64,000 bases of DNA from Actinernus sp. WN-2022 (taxonomy: Eukaryota; Cnidaria; Anthozoa; Actiniaria; Actinernidae): contig JAOWCC010001589.1 in NCBI GenBank assembly GCA_030867875.1, forward strand, positions 81,553,537 to 81,617,536, given 5' to 3'. Made by a program: the position numbers and the translations under genes. Numbering within the stretch: position 1 is the stretch's first letter; each line of letters starts with the position of its first letter. Of the stretch, positions 38,801 to 51,768 are shown piece by piece. Under the pieces are notes generated by a model. The model saw nothing but the letters and a program-made list of their open reading frames with translations. It ran no database searches and had not been told where the DNA came from.

Positions 38801-41800
38801 CAGTCGCATGGCCCGCTTACAGTGCACCTAACCCCTAGGGTACAGTCGCATGGCCCGCTTACAGTGCACCTAACCCCTAGGGTACAGTCGCATGGCCCGC
38901 TTACAGTGCACCTAACCCCTAGGGTACAGTCGCATGGCCCGCTTACAGTGCACCTAACCCCTAGGGTACAGTCGCATGGCCCTTACAGTGCACCTAACCC
39001 CTAGGGTACAGTCGCATGGCCCGCTTACAGTGCACCTAACCCCTAGGGTACAGTCGCATGGCCCGCTTACAGTGCACCTAACCCCTAGGGTACAGTCGCA
39101 TGGCCCGCTTACAGTGCACCTAACCCCTAGGGTACAGTCGCATGGCCTTACAGTGCACCTAACCCCTAGGGTACAGTCGCATGGCCTTACAGTGCACTTA
39201 ACCCCTAGGGTACAGTCGCATGGCCCGCTTACAGTGCACCTAACCCCTAGGGTACAGTCGCATGGCCTTACAGTGCACCTAACCCCTAGGGTACAGTCGC
39301 ATGGCCTTACAGTGCACCTAACCCCTAGGGTACAGTCGCATGGCCTTACAGTGCACTTAACCCCTAGGGTACAGTCGCATGGCCCGCTTACAGTGCACCT
39401 AACCCCTAGGGTACAGTCGCATGGCCTTACAGTGCACCTAACCCCTAGGGTACAGTCGCATGGCCCGCTTACAGTGCACCTAACCCCTAGGGTACAGTCG
39501 CATGGCCCGCTTACAGTGCACCTAACCCCTAGGGTACAGTCGCATGGCCCGCTTACAGTGCACCTAACCCCTAGGGTACAGTCGCATGGCCCGCTTACAG
39601 TGCACCTAACCCCTAGGGTACAGTCGCATGGCCCGCTTACAGTGCACCTAACCCCTAGGGTACAGTCGCATGGCCCGCTTACAGTGCACCTAACCCCTAG
39701 GGTACAGTCGCATGGCCTTACAGTGCACCTAACCCCTAGGGTACAGTCGCATGGCCCGCTTACAGTGCACCTAACCCCTAGGGTACAGTCGCATGGCCCG
39801 CTTACAGTGCACCTAACCCCTAGGGTACAGTCGCATGGCCTTACAGTGCACTTAACCCCTAGGGTACAGTCGCATGGCCTTACAGTGCACTTAACCCCTA
39901 GGGTACAGTCGCATGGCCTTACAGTGCACTTAACCCCTAGGGTACAGTCGCATGGCCCGCTTACAGTGCACCTAACCCCTAGGGTACAGTCGCATGGCCT
40001 TACAGTGCACCTAACCCCTAGGGTACAGTCGCATGGCCTTACAGTGCACCTAACCCCTAGGGTACAGTCGCATGGCCTTACAGTGCACTTAACCCCTAGG
40101 GTACAGTCGCATGGCCCGCTTACAGTGCACCTAACCCCTAGGGTACAGTCGCATGGCCTTACAGTGCACCTAACCCCTAGGGTACAGTCGCATGGCCCGC
40201 TTACAGTGCACCTAACCCCTAGGGTACAGTCGCATGGCCCGCTTACAGTGCACCTAACCCCTAGGGTACAGTCGCATGGCCCGCTTACAGTGCACCTAAC
40301 CCCTAGGGTACAGTCGCATGGCCCGCTTACAGTGCACCTAACCCCTAGGGTACAGTCGCATGGCCCGCTTACAGTGCACCTAACCCCTAGGGTACAGTCG
40401 CATGGCCCGCTTACAGTGCACCTAACCCCTAGGGTACAGTCGCATGGCCTTACAGTGCACCTAACCCCTAGGGTACAGTCGCATGGCCCGCTTACAGTGC
40501 ACCTAACCCCTAGGGTACAGTCGCATGGCCCGCTTACAGTGCACCTAACCCCTAGGGTACAGTCGCATGGCCTTACAGTGCACTTAACCCCTAGGGTACA
40601 GTCGCATGGCCTTACAGTGCACTTAACCCCTAGGGTACAGTCGCATGGCCTTACAGTGCACTTAACCCCTAGGGTACAGTCGCATGGCCCGCTTACAGTG
40701 CACCTAACCCCTAGGGTACAGTCGCATGGCCTTACAGTGCACCTAACCCCTAGGGTACAATCGCATGGCCTTACAGTGCACCTAACCCCTAGGGTACAGT
40801 CGCATGGCCTTACAGTGCACCTAACCCCTAGGGTACAGTCGCATGGCCTTACAGTGCACCTAACCCCTAGGGTACAGTCGCATGGCCCGCTTACAGTGCA
40901 CCTAACCCCTAGGGTACAGTCGCATGGCCCGCTTACAGTGCACCTAACCCCAAGGGTACAGTCGCATGGCCCGCTTACAGTGCACCTAACCCCTAGGGTA
41001 CAGTCGCATGGCCCGCTTACAGTGCACCTAACCCCTAGGGTACAGTCGCATGGCCTTACAGTGCACTTAACCCCTAGGGTACAGTCGCATGGCCTTACAG
41101 TGCACTTAACCCCTAGGGTACAGTCGCATGGCCCGCTTACAGTGCACCTAACCCCTAGGGTACAGTCGCATGGCCTTACAGTGCACCTAACCCCTAGGGT
41201 ACAGTCGCATGGCCTTACAGTGCACTTAACCCCTAGGGTACAGTCGCATGGCCCGCTTACAGTGCACCTAACCCCTAGGGTACAGTCGCATGGCCTTACA
41301 GTGCACTTAACCCCTAGGGTACAGTCGCATGGCCCGCTTACAGTGCACCTAACCCCTAGGGTACAGTCGCATGGCCTTACAGTGCACCTAACCCCTAGGG
41401 TACAGTCGCATGGCCTTACAGTGCACTTAACCCCTAGGGTACAGTCGCATGGCCTGCTTACAGTGCACCTAACCCCTAGGGTACAGTCGCATGGCCTTAC
41501 AGTGCACCTAACCCCTAGGGTACAGTCGCATGGCCTTACAGTGCACCTAACCCCTAGGGTACAGTCGCATGGCCCGCTTACAGTGCACCTAACCCCTAGG
41601 GTACAGTCGCATGGCCCGCTTACAGTGCACCTAACCCCTAGGGTACAGTCGCATGGCCCGCTTACAGTGCACCTAACCCCTAGGGTACAGTCGCATGGCC
41701 TTACAGTGCACCTAACCCCTAGGGTACAGTCGCATGGCCCGCTTACAGTGCACCTAACCCCTAGGGTACAGTCGCATGGCCCGCTTACAGTGCACCTAAC

Positions 41801-44800
41801 CCCTAGGGTACAGTCGCATGGCCCGCTTACAGTGCACCTAACCCCTAGGGTACAGTCGCATGGCCCGCTTACAGTGCACCTAACCCCTAGGGTACAGTCG
41901 CATGGCCGCTTACAGTGCACCTAACCCCTAGGGTACAGTCGCATGGCCTTACAGTGCACCTAACCCCTAGGGTACAGTCGCATGGCCCGCTTACAGTGCA
42001 CCTAACCCCTAGGGTACAGTCGCATGGCCTTACAGTGCACCTAACCCCTAGGGTACAGTCGCATGGCCTTACAGTGCACCTAACCCCTAGGGTACAGTCG
42101 CATGGCCCGCTTACAGTGCACCTAACCCCTAGGGTACAGTCGCATGGCCCGCTTACAGTGCACCTAACCCCTAGGGTACAGTCGCATGGCCTTACAGTGC
42201 ACCTAACCCCTAGGGTACAGTCGCATGGCCTTACAGTGCACCTAACCCCTAGGGTACAGTCACATGGCCCGCTTACAGTGCACCTAACCCCTAGGGTACA
42301 GTCGCATGGCCTTACAGTGCACCTAACCCCTAGGGTACAGTCGCATGGCCTTACAGTGCACCTAACCCCTAGGGTACAGTCACATGGCCCGCTTACAGTG
42401 CACCTAACCCCTAGGGTACAGTCGCATGGCCTTACAGTGCACCTAACCCCTAGGGTACAGTCGCATGGCCCGCTTACAGTGCACCTAACCCCTAGGGTAC
42501 AGTCGCATGGCCCGCTTACAGTGCACCTAACCCCTAGGGTACAGTCGCATGGCCTTACAGTGCACCTAACCCCTAGGGTACTGTCGCATGGCCCGCTTAC
42601 AGTGCACCTAACCCCTAGGGTACAGTCGCATGGCCCGCTTACAGTGCACCTAACCCCTAGGGTACAGTCGCATGGCCCGCTTACAGTGCACCTAACCCCT
42701 AGGGTACAGTCGCATGGCCCGCTTACAGTGCACCTAACCCCTAGGGTACAGTCGCATGGCCCGCTTACAGTGCACCTAACCCCTAGGGTACAGTCGCATG
42801 GCCCGCTTACAGTGCACCTAACCCCTAGGGTACAGTCGCATGGCCCGCTTACAGTGCACCTAACCCCTAGGGTACAGTCGCATGGCCCGCTTACAGTGCA
42901 CCTAACCCCTAGGGTACAGTCGCATGGCCCGCTTACAGTGCACCTAACCCCTAGGGTACAGTCGCATGGCCCGCTTACAGTGCACCTAACCCCTAGGGTA
43001 CAGTCGCATGGCCCGCTTACAGTGCACCTAACCCCTAGGGTACAGTCGCATGGCCCGCTTACAGTGCACCTAACCCCTAGGGTACAGTCGCATGGCCCGC
43101 TTACAGTGCACCTAACCCCTAGGGTACAGTCGCATGGCCCGCTTACAGTGCACCTAACCCCTAGGGTACAGTCGCATGGCCCGCTTACAGTGCACCTAAC
43201 CCCTAGGGTACAGTCGCATGGCCTTACAGTGCACCTAACCCCTAGGGTACAGTCGCATGGCCCGCTTACAGTGCACCTAACCCCTAGGGTACAGTCGCAT
43301 GGCCCGCTTACAGTGCACCTAACCCCTAGGGTACAGTCGCATGGCCCGCTTACAGTGCACCTAACCCCTAGGGTACAGTCGCATGGCCCGCTTACAGTGC
43401 ACCTAACCCCTAGGGTACAGTCGCATGGCCCGCTTACAGTGCACCTAACCCCTAGGGTACAGTCGCATGGCCCGCTTACAGTGCACCTAACCCCTAGGGT
43501 ACAGTCGCATGGCCCGCTTACAGTGCACCTAACCCCTAGGGTACAGTCGCATGGCCCGCTTACAGTGCACCTAACCCCTAGGGTACAGTCGCATGGCCCG
43601 CTTACAGTGCACCTAACCCCTAGGGTACAGTCGCATGGCCCGCTTACAGTGCACCTAACCCTAGGGTACAGTCGCATGGCCTACAGTGCACTTAACCCCT
43701 AGGGTACAGTCGCATGGCCTTACAGTGCACTTAACCCCTAGGGTACAGTCGCATGGCCCGCTTACAGTGCACCTAACCCCTAGGGTACAGTCGCATGGCC
43801 TTACAGTGCACCTAACCCCTAGGGTACAGTCGCATGGCCTTACAGTGCACTTAACCCCTAGGGTACAGTCGCATGGCCCGCTTACAGTGCACCTAACCCC
43901 TAGGGTACAGTCGCATGGCCCGCTTACAGTGCACCTAACCCCTAGGGTACAGTCGCATGGCCCGCTTACAGTGCACCTAACCCCTAGGGTACAGTCGCAT
44001 GGCCCGCTTACAGTGCACCTAACCCCTAGGGTACAGTCGCATGGCCTTACAGTGCACTTAACCCCTAGGGTACAGTCGCATGGCCTTACAGTGCACTTAA
44101 CCCCTAGGGTACAGTCGCATGGCCCGCTTACAGTGCACCTAACCCCTAGGGTACAGTCGCATGGCCTTACAGTGCACCTAACCCCTAGGGTACAGTCGCA
44201 TGGCCTTACAGTGCACTTAACCCCTAGGGTACAGTCGCATGGCCCGCTTACAGTGCACCTAACCCCTAGGGTACAGTCGCATGGCCTTACAGTGCACCTA
44301 ACCCCTAGGGTACAGTCGCATGGCCCGCTTACAGTGCACCTAACCCCTAGGGTACAGTCGCATGGCCCGCTTACAGTGCACCTAACCCCTAGGGTACAGT
44401 CGCATGGCCCGCTTACAGTGCACCTAACCCCTAGGGTACAGTCGCATGGCCTTACAGTGCACCTAACCCCTAGGGTACAGTCGCATGGCCTTACAGTGCA
44501 CCTAACCCCTAGGGTACAGTCGCATGGCCCGCTTACAGTGCACCTAACCCCTAGGGTACAGTCGCATGGCCCGCTTACAGTGCACCTAACCCCTAGGGTA
44601 CAGTCGCATGGCCCTTACAGTGCACCTAACCCCTAGGGTACAGTCGCATGGCCCGCTTACAGTGCACCTAACCCCTAGGGTACAGTCGCATGGCCCGCTT
44701 ACAGTGCACCTAACCCCTAGGGTACAGTCGCATGGCCCGCTTACAGTGCACCTAACCCCTAGGGTACAGTCGCATGGCCCGCTTACAGTGCACCTAACCC

Positions 44801-47800
44801 CTAGGGTACAGTCGCATGGCCTTACAGTGCACCTAACCCCTAGGGTACAGTCGCATGGCCCGCTTACAGTGCACCTAACCCCTAGGGTACAGTCGCATGG
44901 CCCGCTTACAGTGCACCTAACCCCTAGGGTACAGTCGCATGGCCCGCTTACAGTGCACCTAACCCCTAGGGTACAGTCGCATGGCCCGCTTACAGTGCAC
45001 CTAACCCCTAGGGTACAGTCGCATGGCCCGCTTACAGTGCACCTAACCCCTAGGGTACAGTCGCATGGCCCGCTTACAGTGCACCTAACCCCTAGGGTAC
45101 AGTCGCATGGCCCGCTTACAGTGCACCTAACCCCTAGGGTACAGTCGCATGGCCTTACAGTGCACTTAACCCCTAGGGTACAGTCGCATGGCCTTACAGT
45201 GCACTTAACCCCTAGGGTACAGTCGCATGGCCCGCTTACAGTGCACCTAACCCCTAGGGTACAGTCGCATGGCCTTACAGTGCACCTAACCCCTAGGGTA
45301 CAGTCGCATGGCCTTACAGTGCACTTAACCCCTAGGGTACAGTCGCATGGCCCGCTTACAGTGCACCTAACCCCTAGGGTACAGTCGCATGGCCTTACAG
45401 TGCACCTAACCCCTAGGGTACAGTCGCATGGCCCGCTTACAGTGCACCTAACCCCTAGGGTACAGTCGCATGGCCCGCTTACAGTGCACCTAACCCCTAG
45501 GGTACAGTCGCATGGCCTTACAGTGCACCTAACCCCTAGGGTACAGTCGCATGGCCTTACAGTGCACCTAACCCCTAGGGTACAGTCGCATGGCCCGCTT
45601 ACAGTGCACCTAACCCCTAGGGTACAGTCGCATGGCCCGCTTACAGTGCACCTAACCCCTAGGGTACAGTCGCATGGCCTTACAGTGCACTTAACCCCTA
45701 GGGTACAGTCGCATGGCCCTTACAGTGCACCTAACCCCTAGGGTACAGTCGCATGGCCTTACAGTGCACCTAACCCCTAGGGTACAGTCGCATGGCCCGC
45801 TTACAGTGCACCTAACCCCTAGGGTACAGTCGCATGGCCTTACAGTGCACCTAACCCCTAGGGTACAGTCGCATGGCCTTACAGTGCACCTAACCCCTAG
45901 GGTACAGTCGCATGGCCTTACAGTGCACCTAACCCCTAGGGTACAGTCGCATGGCCTTACAGTGCACCTAACCCCTAGGGTACAGTCGCATGGCCCGCTT
46001 ACAGTGCACCTAACCCCTAGGGTACAGTCGCATGGCCCGCTTACAGTGCACCTAACCCCTAGGGTACAGTCGCATGGCCCGCTTACAGTGCACCTAACCC
46101 CTAGGGTACAGTCGCATGGCCCGCTTACAGTGCACCTAACCCCTAGGGTACAGTCGCATGGCCCGCTTACAGTGCACCTAACCCCTAGGGTACAGTCGCA
46201 TGGCCCGCTTACAGTGCACCTAACCCCTAGGGTACAGTCGCATGGCCCGCTTACAGTGCACCTAACCCCTAGGGTACAGTCGCATGGCCCGCTTACAGTG
46301 CACCTAACCCCTAGGGTACAGTCGCATGGCCCGCTTACAGTGCACCTAACCCCTAGGGTACAGTCGCATGGCCCGCTTACAGTGCACCTAACCCCTAGGG
46401 TACAGTCGCATGGCCCGCTTACAGTGCCACCTAACCCCTAGGGTACAGTCGCATGGCCCGCTTACAGTGCACCTAACCCCTAGGGTACAGTCGCATGGCC
46501 CGCTTACAGTGCACCTAACCCCTAGGGTACAGTCGCATGGCCCGCTTACAGTGCACCTAACCCCTAGGGTAGAGTCGCATGGCCCGCTTACAGTGCACCT
46601 AACCCCTAGGGTAGAGTCGCATGGCCCGCTTACAGTGCACCTAACCCCTAGGGTAGAGTCGCATGGCCCGCTTACAGTGCACCTAACCCCTAGGGTACAG
46701 TCGCATGGCCTTACAGTGCACTTAACCCCTAGGGTACAGTCGCATGGCCTTACAGTGCACTTAACCCCTAGGGTACAGTCGCATGGCCCGCTTACAGTGC
46801 ACCTAACCCCTAGGGTACAGTCGCATGGCCTTACAGTGCACTTAACCCCTAGGGTACAGTCGCATGGCCTTACAGTGCACTTAACCCCTAGGGTACAGTC
46901 GCATGGCCCGCTTACAGTGCACCTAACCCCTAGGGTACAGTCGCATGGCCTTACAGTGCACCTAACCCCTAGGGTACAGTCGCATGGCCTTACAGTGCAC
47001 TTAACCCCTAGGGTACAGTCGCATGGCCCGCTTACAGTGCACCTAACCCCTAGGGTACAGTCGCATGGCCTTACAGTGCACCTAACCCCTAGGGTACAGT
47101 CGCATGGCCCGCTTACAGTGCACCTAACCCCTAGGGTACAGTCGCATGGCCCGCTTACAGTGCACCTAACCCCTAGGGTACAGTCGCATGGCCCGCTTAC
47201 AGTGCACCTAACCCCTAGGGTACAGTCGCATGGCCGCTTACAGTGCACCTAACCCCTAGGGTACAGTCGCATGGCCCGCTTACAGTGCACCTAACCCCTA
47301 GGGTACAGTCGCATGGCCTTACAGTGCACCTAACCCCTAGGGTACAGTCGCATGGCCCGCTTACAGTGCACCTAACCCCCTAGGGTACAGTCGCATGGCC
47401 CGCTTACAGTGCACCTAACCCCTAGGGTACAGTCGCATGGGCCCGCTTACAGTGCACCTAACCCCTAGGGTACAGTCGCATGGCCCGCTTACAGTGCACC
47501 TAACCCCTAGGGTACAGTCGCATGGCCTTACAGTGCACTAACCCCTAGGGTACAGTCGCATGGCCTTACAGTGCACTTAACCCCTAGGGTACAGTCGCAT
47601 GGCCCGCTTACAGTGCACCTAACCCCTAGGGTACAGTCGCATGGCCTTACAGTGCACCTAACCCCTAGGGTACAGTCGCATGGCCTTACAGTGCACTTAA
47701 CCCCTAGGGTACAGTCGCATGGCCCGCTTACAGTGCACCTAACCCCTAGGGTACAGTCAGCATGGCCTTACAGTGCACCTAACCCCTAGGGTACAGTCGC

Positions 47801-49461
47801 ATGGCCTTACAGTGCACCTAACCCCTAGGGTACAGTCGCATGGCCCTTACAGTGCACCTAACCCCTAGGGTACAGTCACATGGCCCGCTTACAGTGCACC
47901 TAACCCCTAGGGTACAGTCGCATGGCCTTACAGTGCACCTCTAACCCCTAGGGTACAGTCGCATGGCCGCTTACAGTGCACCTAACCCCTAGGGTACAGT
48001 CGCATGGCCCGCTTACAGTGCACCTAACCCCTAGGGTACAGTCGCATGGCCTTACAGTGCACCTAACCCCTAGGGTACAGTCGCATGGCCTTACAGTGCA
48101 CCTAACCCCTAGGGTACAGTCGCATGGCCGCTTACAGTGCACCTAACCCCTAGGGTACAGTCGCATGGCCTTACAGTGCACCTAACCCCTAGGGTACAGT
48201 CGCATGGCCTTACAGTGCACCTAACCCCTAGGGTACAGTCGCATGGCCCTTACAGTGCACCTAACCCCTAGGGTACAGTCGCATGGCGCTTACAGTGCAC
48301 CTAACCCCTAGGGTACAGTCGCATGGCCCTTACAGTGCACCTAACCCCTAGGGTACAGTCGCATGGCCGCTTACAGTGCACCTAACCCCTAGGGTACAGT
48401 CGCATGGCCCGCTTACAGTGCACCTAACCCCTAGGGTACAGTCGCATGGCCCTTACAGTGCACCTAACCCCTAGGGTACAGTCGCATGGCCCGCTTACAG
48501 TGCACCTAACCCCTAGGGTACAGTCGCATGGCCCGCTTACAGTGCACCTAACCCCTAGGGTACAGTCGCATGGCCTTACAGTGCACCTAACCCCTAGGGT
48601 ACAGTCGCATGGCCCGCTTACAGTGCACCTAACCCCTAGGGTACAGTCGCATGGCCTTACAGTGCACCTAACCCCTAGGGTACAGTCGCATGGCCTTACA
48701 GTGCACCTAACCCCTAGGGTACAGTCGCATGGCCCGCTTACAGTGCACCTAACCCCTAGGGTACAGTCGCATGGCCCGCTTACAGTGCACCTAACCCCTA
48801 GGGTACAGTCGCATGGCCTTACAGTGCACCTAACCCCTAGGGTACAGTCGCATGGCCGCTTACAGTGCACCTAACCCCTAGGGTACAGTCGCATGGCCTT
48901 ACAGTGCACCTAACCCCTAGGGTACAGTCGCATGGCCCGCTTACAGTGCACCTAACCCCTAGGGTACAGTCGCATGGCCCGCTTACAGTGCACCTAACCC
49001 CTAGGGTACAGTCGCATGGCCCGCTTACAGTGCACCTAACCCCTAGGGTACAGTCGCATGGCCCGCTTACAGTGCACCTAACCCCTAGGGTACAGTCGCA
49101 TGGCCCGCTTACAGTGCACCTAACCCCTAGGGTACAGTCGCATGGCCCGCTTACAGTGCACCTAACCCCTAGGGTACAGTCGCATGGCCCGCTTACAGTG
49201 CACCTAACCCCTAGGGTACAGTCGCATGGCCGCTTACAGTGCACCTAACCCCTAGGGTACAGTCGCATGGCCCGCTTACAGTGCACCTAACCCCTAGGGT
49301 ACAGTCGCATGGCCCGCTTACAGTGCACCTAACCCCTAGGGTACAGTCGCATGGCCCGCTTACAGTGCACCTAACCCCTAGGGTACAGTCGCATGGCCCG
49401 CTTACAGTGCACCTAACCCCTAGGGTACAGTCGCATGGCCCGCTTACAGTGCACCTAACCC
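35889..49461 (+). repeat. 13.6-kb satellite, 39- and 42-bp monomers, higher-order organised
   Basis: About 330 tandem monomers share CCTAACCCCTAGGGTACAGT, CGCATGGCC and TTACAGTGCA. Long monomers (42 bp) have CCGCTTACA where short ones (39 bp) have CTTACA. Most of the array is nearly perfect; single-base slips that change frame occur mainly at 38970, 41906, 43660, 44614, 45720 and increasingly after 46400. In 39400-40900 two successive 18-monomer blocks of 732 bp (10 long and 8 short in the same order) can be read. GC content is about 57%, well above the flanks. Long open frames exist on both strands only because both unit lengths are multiples of three. Confidence 0.97.
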
Positions 49462-49561
49462 NNNNNNNNNNNNNNNNNNNNNNNNNNNNNNNNNNNNNNN
49501 NNNNNNNNNNNNNNNNNNNNNNNNNNNNNNNNNNNNNNNNNNNNNNNNNNNNNNNNNNNNN
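49462..49561. other. Assembly gap (100 N)
   Basis: The satellite runs into this gap, so its true length is unknown and the right flank need not be directly adjacent. Confidence 0.98.
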
Positions 49562-49768
49562 CATATTCAAATCCATTTCACAAACAAATATCGGTTTTAC
49601 CGTTTGAAATTCTGTGTTTGTCTTAAAATGCATAATTTTGTTCCACAGCTGAGCGCTTTTGTGAAAGCGAACCTGAAATTTTCTTTTAAAATCTAAAGTA
49701 TTTTTTACCGTCTTATAACAGTATTTCAGAACATTGTCTTCGGAAAGGTTTCAGGTTTTAGAAGTCAG

Positions 49769-49869
49769 TTAAAAAACTCTCATATCGTGTTTTATCGTGT
49801 GGTATTAACTCTCGGGCTGCGCCCTCGAGTTTATACCACATGATACAACACTCCTGCTCGTTTTTTAAC
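49769..49869 (+). repeat. Near-perfect foldback
   Basis: Arms of about 48 bp (from GTTAAAAAACTCTC at 49769 and its partner ending GTTTTTTAAC... near 49869) surround a loop of about four bases (TGCG) at GCTGCGC. Pairing includes GTGGTATTAACTC with GAGTTTATACCAC. It could extrude as a cruciform or be a minimal foldback element. Confidence 0.65.
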
Positions 49870-49929
49870 GAGTACTTATATTCTTAGATTATTCGTAAAT
49901 ATTCATATTATGATTTAGATAATATTAGT

Positions 49930-50066
49930 CTTTTTATGTATCTTATATGTTTATTCTTATTTTTATTCTTTGCCTGTCGGACGTTTTAAACATGAGCCTC
50001 TGGCTCGGAAGTAAGGGTAACCAATCCCACGTTTCGACATTAATAAATGGCATTGTATTGTATTGT
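49930..50066 (+). mobile_element. Retroposon 3' tail with (ATTGT)n
   Basis: ACGTTTTAAACATGAGCCTC is followed by AATAAATGGCATTGTATTGT, a LINE- or SINE-like end with an ATTGT tail. An inverse-oriented tail of the same kind (CAATACAATACAATAACC) is at 55970. Confidence 0.4.
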
Positions 50067-50239
50067 TTGTACTGTACAGATGCACAGAAGACGTAATGCG
50101 ATCCAGCGCGCTATCTGTTTTCAGTTGTTGACAGAGGTAGTTCGAACTGATTGTATACAACAAATACATTCATTCTGTCGTGGGTTAGGTCCAAGAAGAC
50201 GTTACAACGTGAAGGGAACAAAGAAGTGCAGCACAAGAT

Positions 50240-51127
50240 ACAGTTGAGTGGCGTAATTGATCACTGCTCTCTGCACTTGGTAGGATTACATGACATGCTA
50301 TTTGCTTCTGTCCATCGTAAGAACTGAGCTACCAAGTCACTTGAACTATCTCTATCCTGCCAGACTGGTGCGATGATAGTAGAATCATCGGCATATTTGA
50401 ATAGCACAGCCTGATTTTCTAAGTTAATGTTAAGATCATTCAAATAAATATTAAAAAGATAAGGACCGCTGACGCTGCCTTGCGTGGTGCCCTTGTTCAC
50501 ATGTTTCCATTCCAATTCACAATTATTATAGTACTCTCTGTTTCCTATCCTTTAAGAAATTTAAATACCAGTTAGTAATGTATGGACTAAGAGGGAATTA
50601 TTTGAGTTTCTTTGCTAGTAAGTCATGCTTAACCGAGTCAAAGGCTTTACTAAAATCCATTACGAAAAGGCGTACGGCTTTACAATCAGGATTGTCTAAG
50701 TAACTGTTGATCTTATGCTGGATAGAGAGAAGGGCGTCCGTGCAATTTCCGCCGTCCCTATAAGCGAACTGTGTGGGGCTGAGATTCTCTTCCACAATAC
50801 CTCTGGCATGGATGCGGTACACAATTTTCTCGAAAGCCCTTGCTCTCACAGGGGTTATGTTTATACCGCGATAGTCGCCATTCTCTTTGGGCAGTTCCAC
50901 TTTAGGCAGCGGGTTTATATTCGCCAGCTTCCAAGATGAAGGCCATGATTGAGTGGAGATTGACAGATTCCAGATTCTGTTGACAATAGGAGTAAGAATC
51001 AGTTCTGCGTGCATGTTCTCTCCATACCCAGTACGGAATGAGATCGGGTCCAGTTGCAGTTCTTTTGAGCGATCTGAGTGAGTTCCATACCTGCCGTTCA
51101 GTGATTTCAGGAATTTCCACCTCACTA
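50240..51127 (-). pseudogene. Non-LTR reverse transcriptase, main part
   Basis: The minus strand reads [18 protein letters not shown] (N-terminal block), [39 protein letters not shown] (first catalytic Asp), [20 protein letters not shown] and FKYADDSTI (catalytic box). Several frame changes are needed. The linker that should precede it continues at 51397-51640 after a SINE insertion. The same family occurs, better extended, at 56340-58318. Confidence 0.8.
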
Positions 51128-51129
51128 CT

Positions 51130-51396
51130 ATATATAAGCCGTTGGCCTTGTCTCCTACTTCTAATCAGTATTTGAAGGGGACGTGAAAGAACCTGTTGTA
51201 CTACTCGAAATAGAGAAGGGGATTGTCATCCGGTACAGCAGCCTGGCCATTGCACTAACCACACACTCAACATTGTAAACTGCGTGGCTGCCATTGGCGC
51301 CGAAATAGCCACTGACGGGATATGTCAGTAAAATGTGAAGCGCCACGAGACTGTGGTGATATGGCGCTATATAAATATGGCCTATTATTATTATTA
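51130..51396 (+). mobile_element. SINE inserted in the LINE
   Basis: Plus-strand words GGGGACGTGAAAGAACC and ACTCGAAATAGAGAAGGGG, then ATGGCGCTATATAAATATGG and ATT repeats, form the body and tail of a tRNA-related SINE. It interrupts the LINE frame between the linker and the RT N-terminal block. The tRNA-like head is missing, so it is 5' truncated. Confidence 0.65.
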
Positions 51397-51640
51397 CTAA
51401 TTGTCAAGAGCGTAGGCTCTACATAGGTGTCGTCAAAGCAAAGCTTGGCAAAATAGTCATTCAACGCCATCAAAGAGCTGCTATCAAGAGTTACTCTACA
51501 AGAGGAGTTGCGTCGCTGAGATAGTGTATCGACACCTTTCCACCAGTCCCTACTTCCTACCGCCGCTGTCATATAATTCTTCCTGTTTTCAGAAATAACA
51601 TCAGATATAAGAAAGTGCATCTATTTCACATGCAGTCCTT
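51397..51640 (-). pseudogene. LINE linker between endonuclease and reverse transcriptase
   Basis: The minus strand reads SRDWWKGVDTLSQRRNSSCR and LNDYFAKLCFDDTYVEP, matching RWWRKIDLMSKRKET and LNNYFADICHDANYTEP in the copy at 56340. Frame continuity across the SINE supports one original LINE from 51640 to 50240. Confidence 0.7.
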
Positions 51641-51768
51641 GTTTTCTCAGTCACCTCTAATTGGTCTGACGAACTTGCTCGTCAGGGGTGGGCTCAATAA
51701 CTGTTGCTTCAATAGCTACTGTTAGATTAGTAGCAGTAGTATCACCTTAATCAGCAAATTTCCGAATA

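Noticed and set aside
35915..49244. Very long repetitive proteins on both strands
   Set aside because: They arise only from the 39/42-bp satellite; both strands are open, frames break at single-base slips, and no start, splice or flanking coding context exists.
35889..49461. CRISPR-like array or telomere
   Set aside because: Repeats are contiguous with no unique spacers, and CCTAACCCC is one part of a 39/42-bp unit, not a hexamer telomere repeat.
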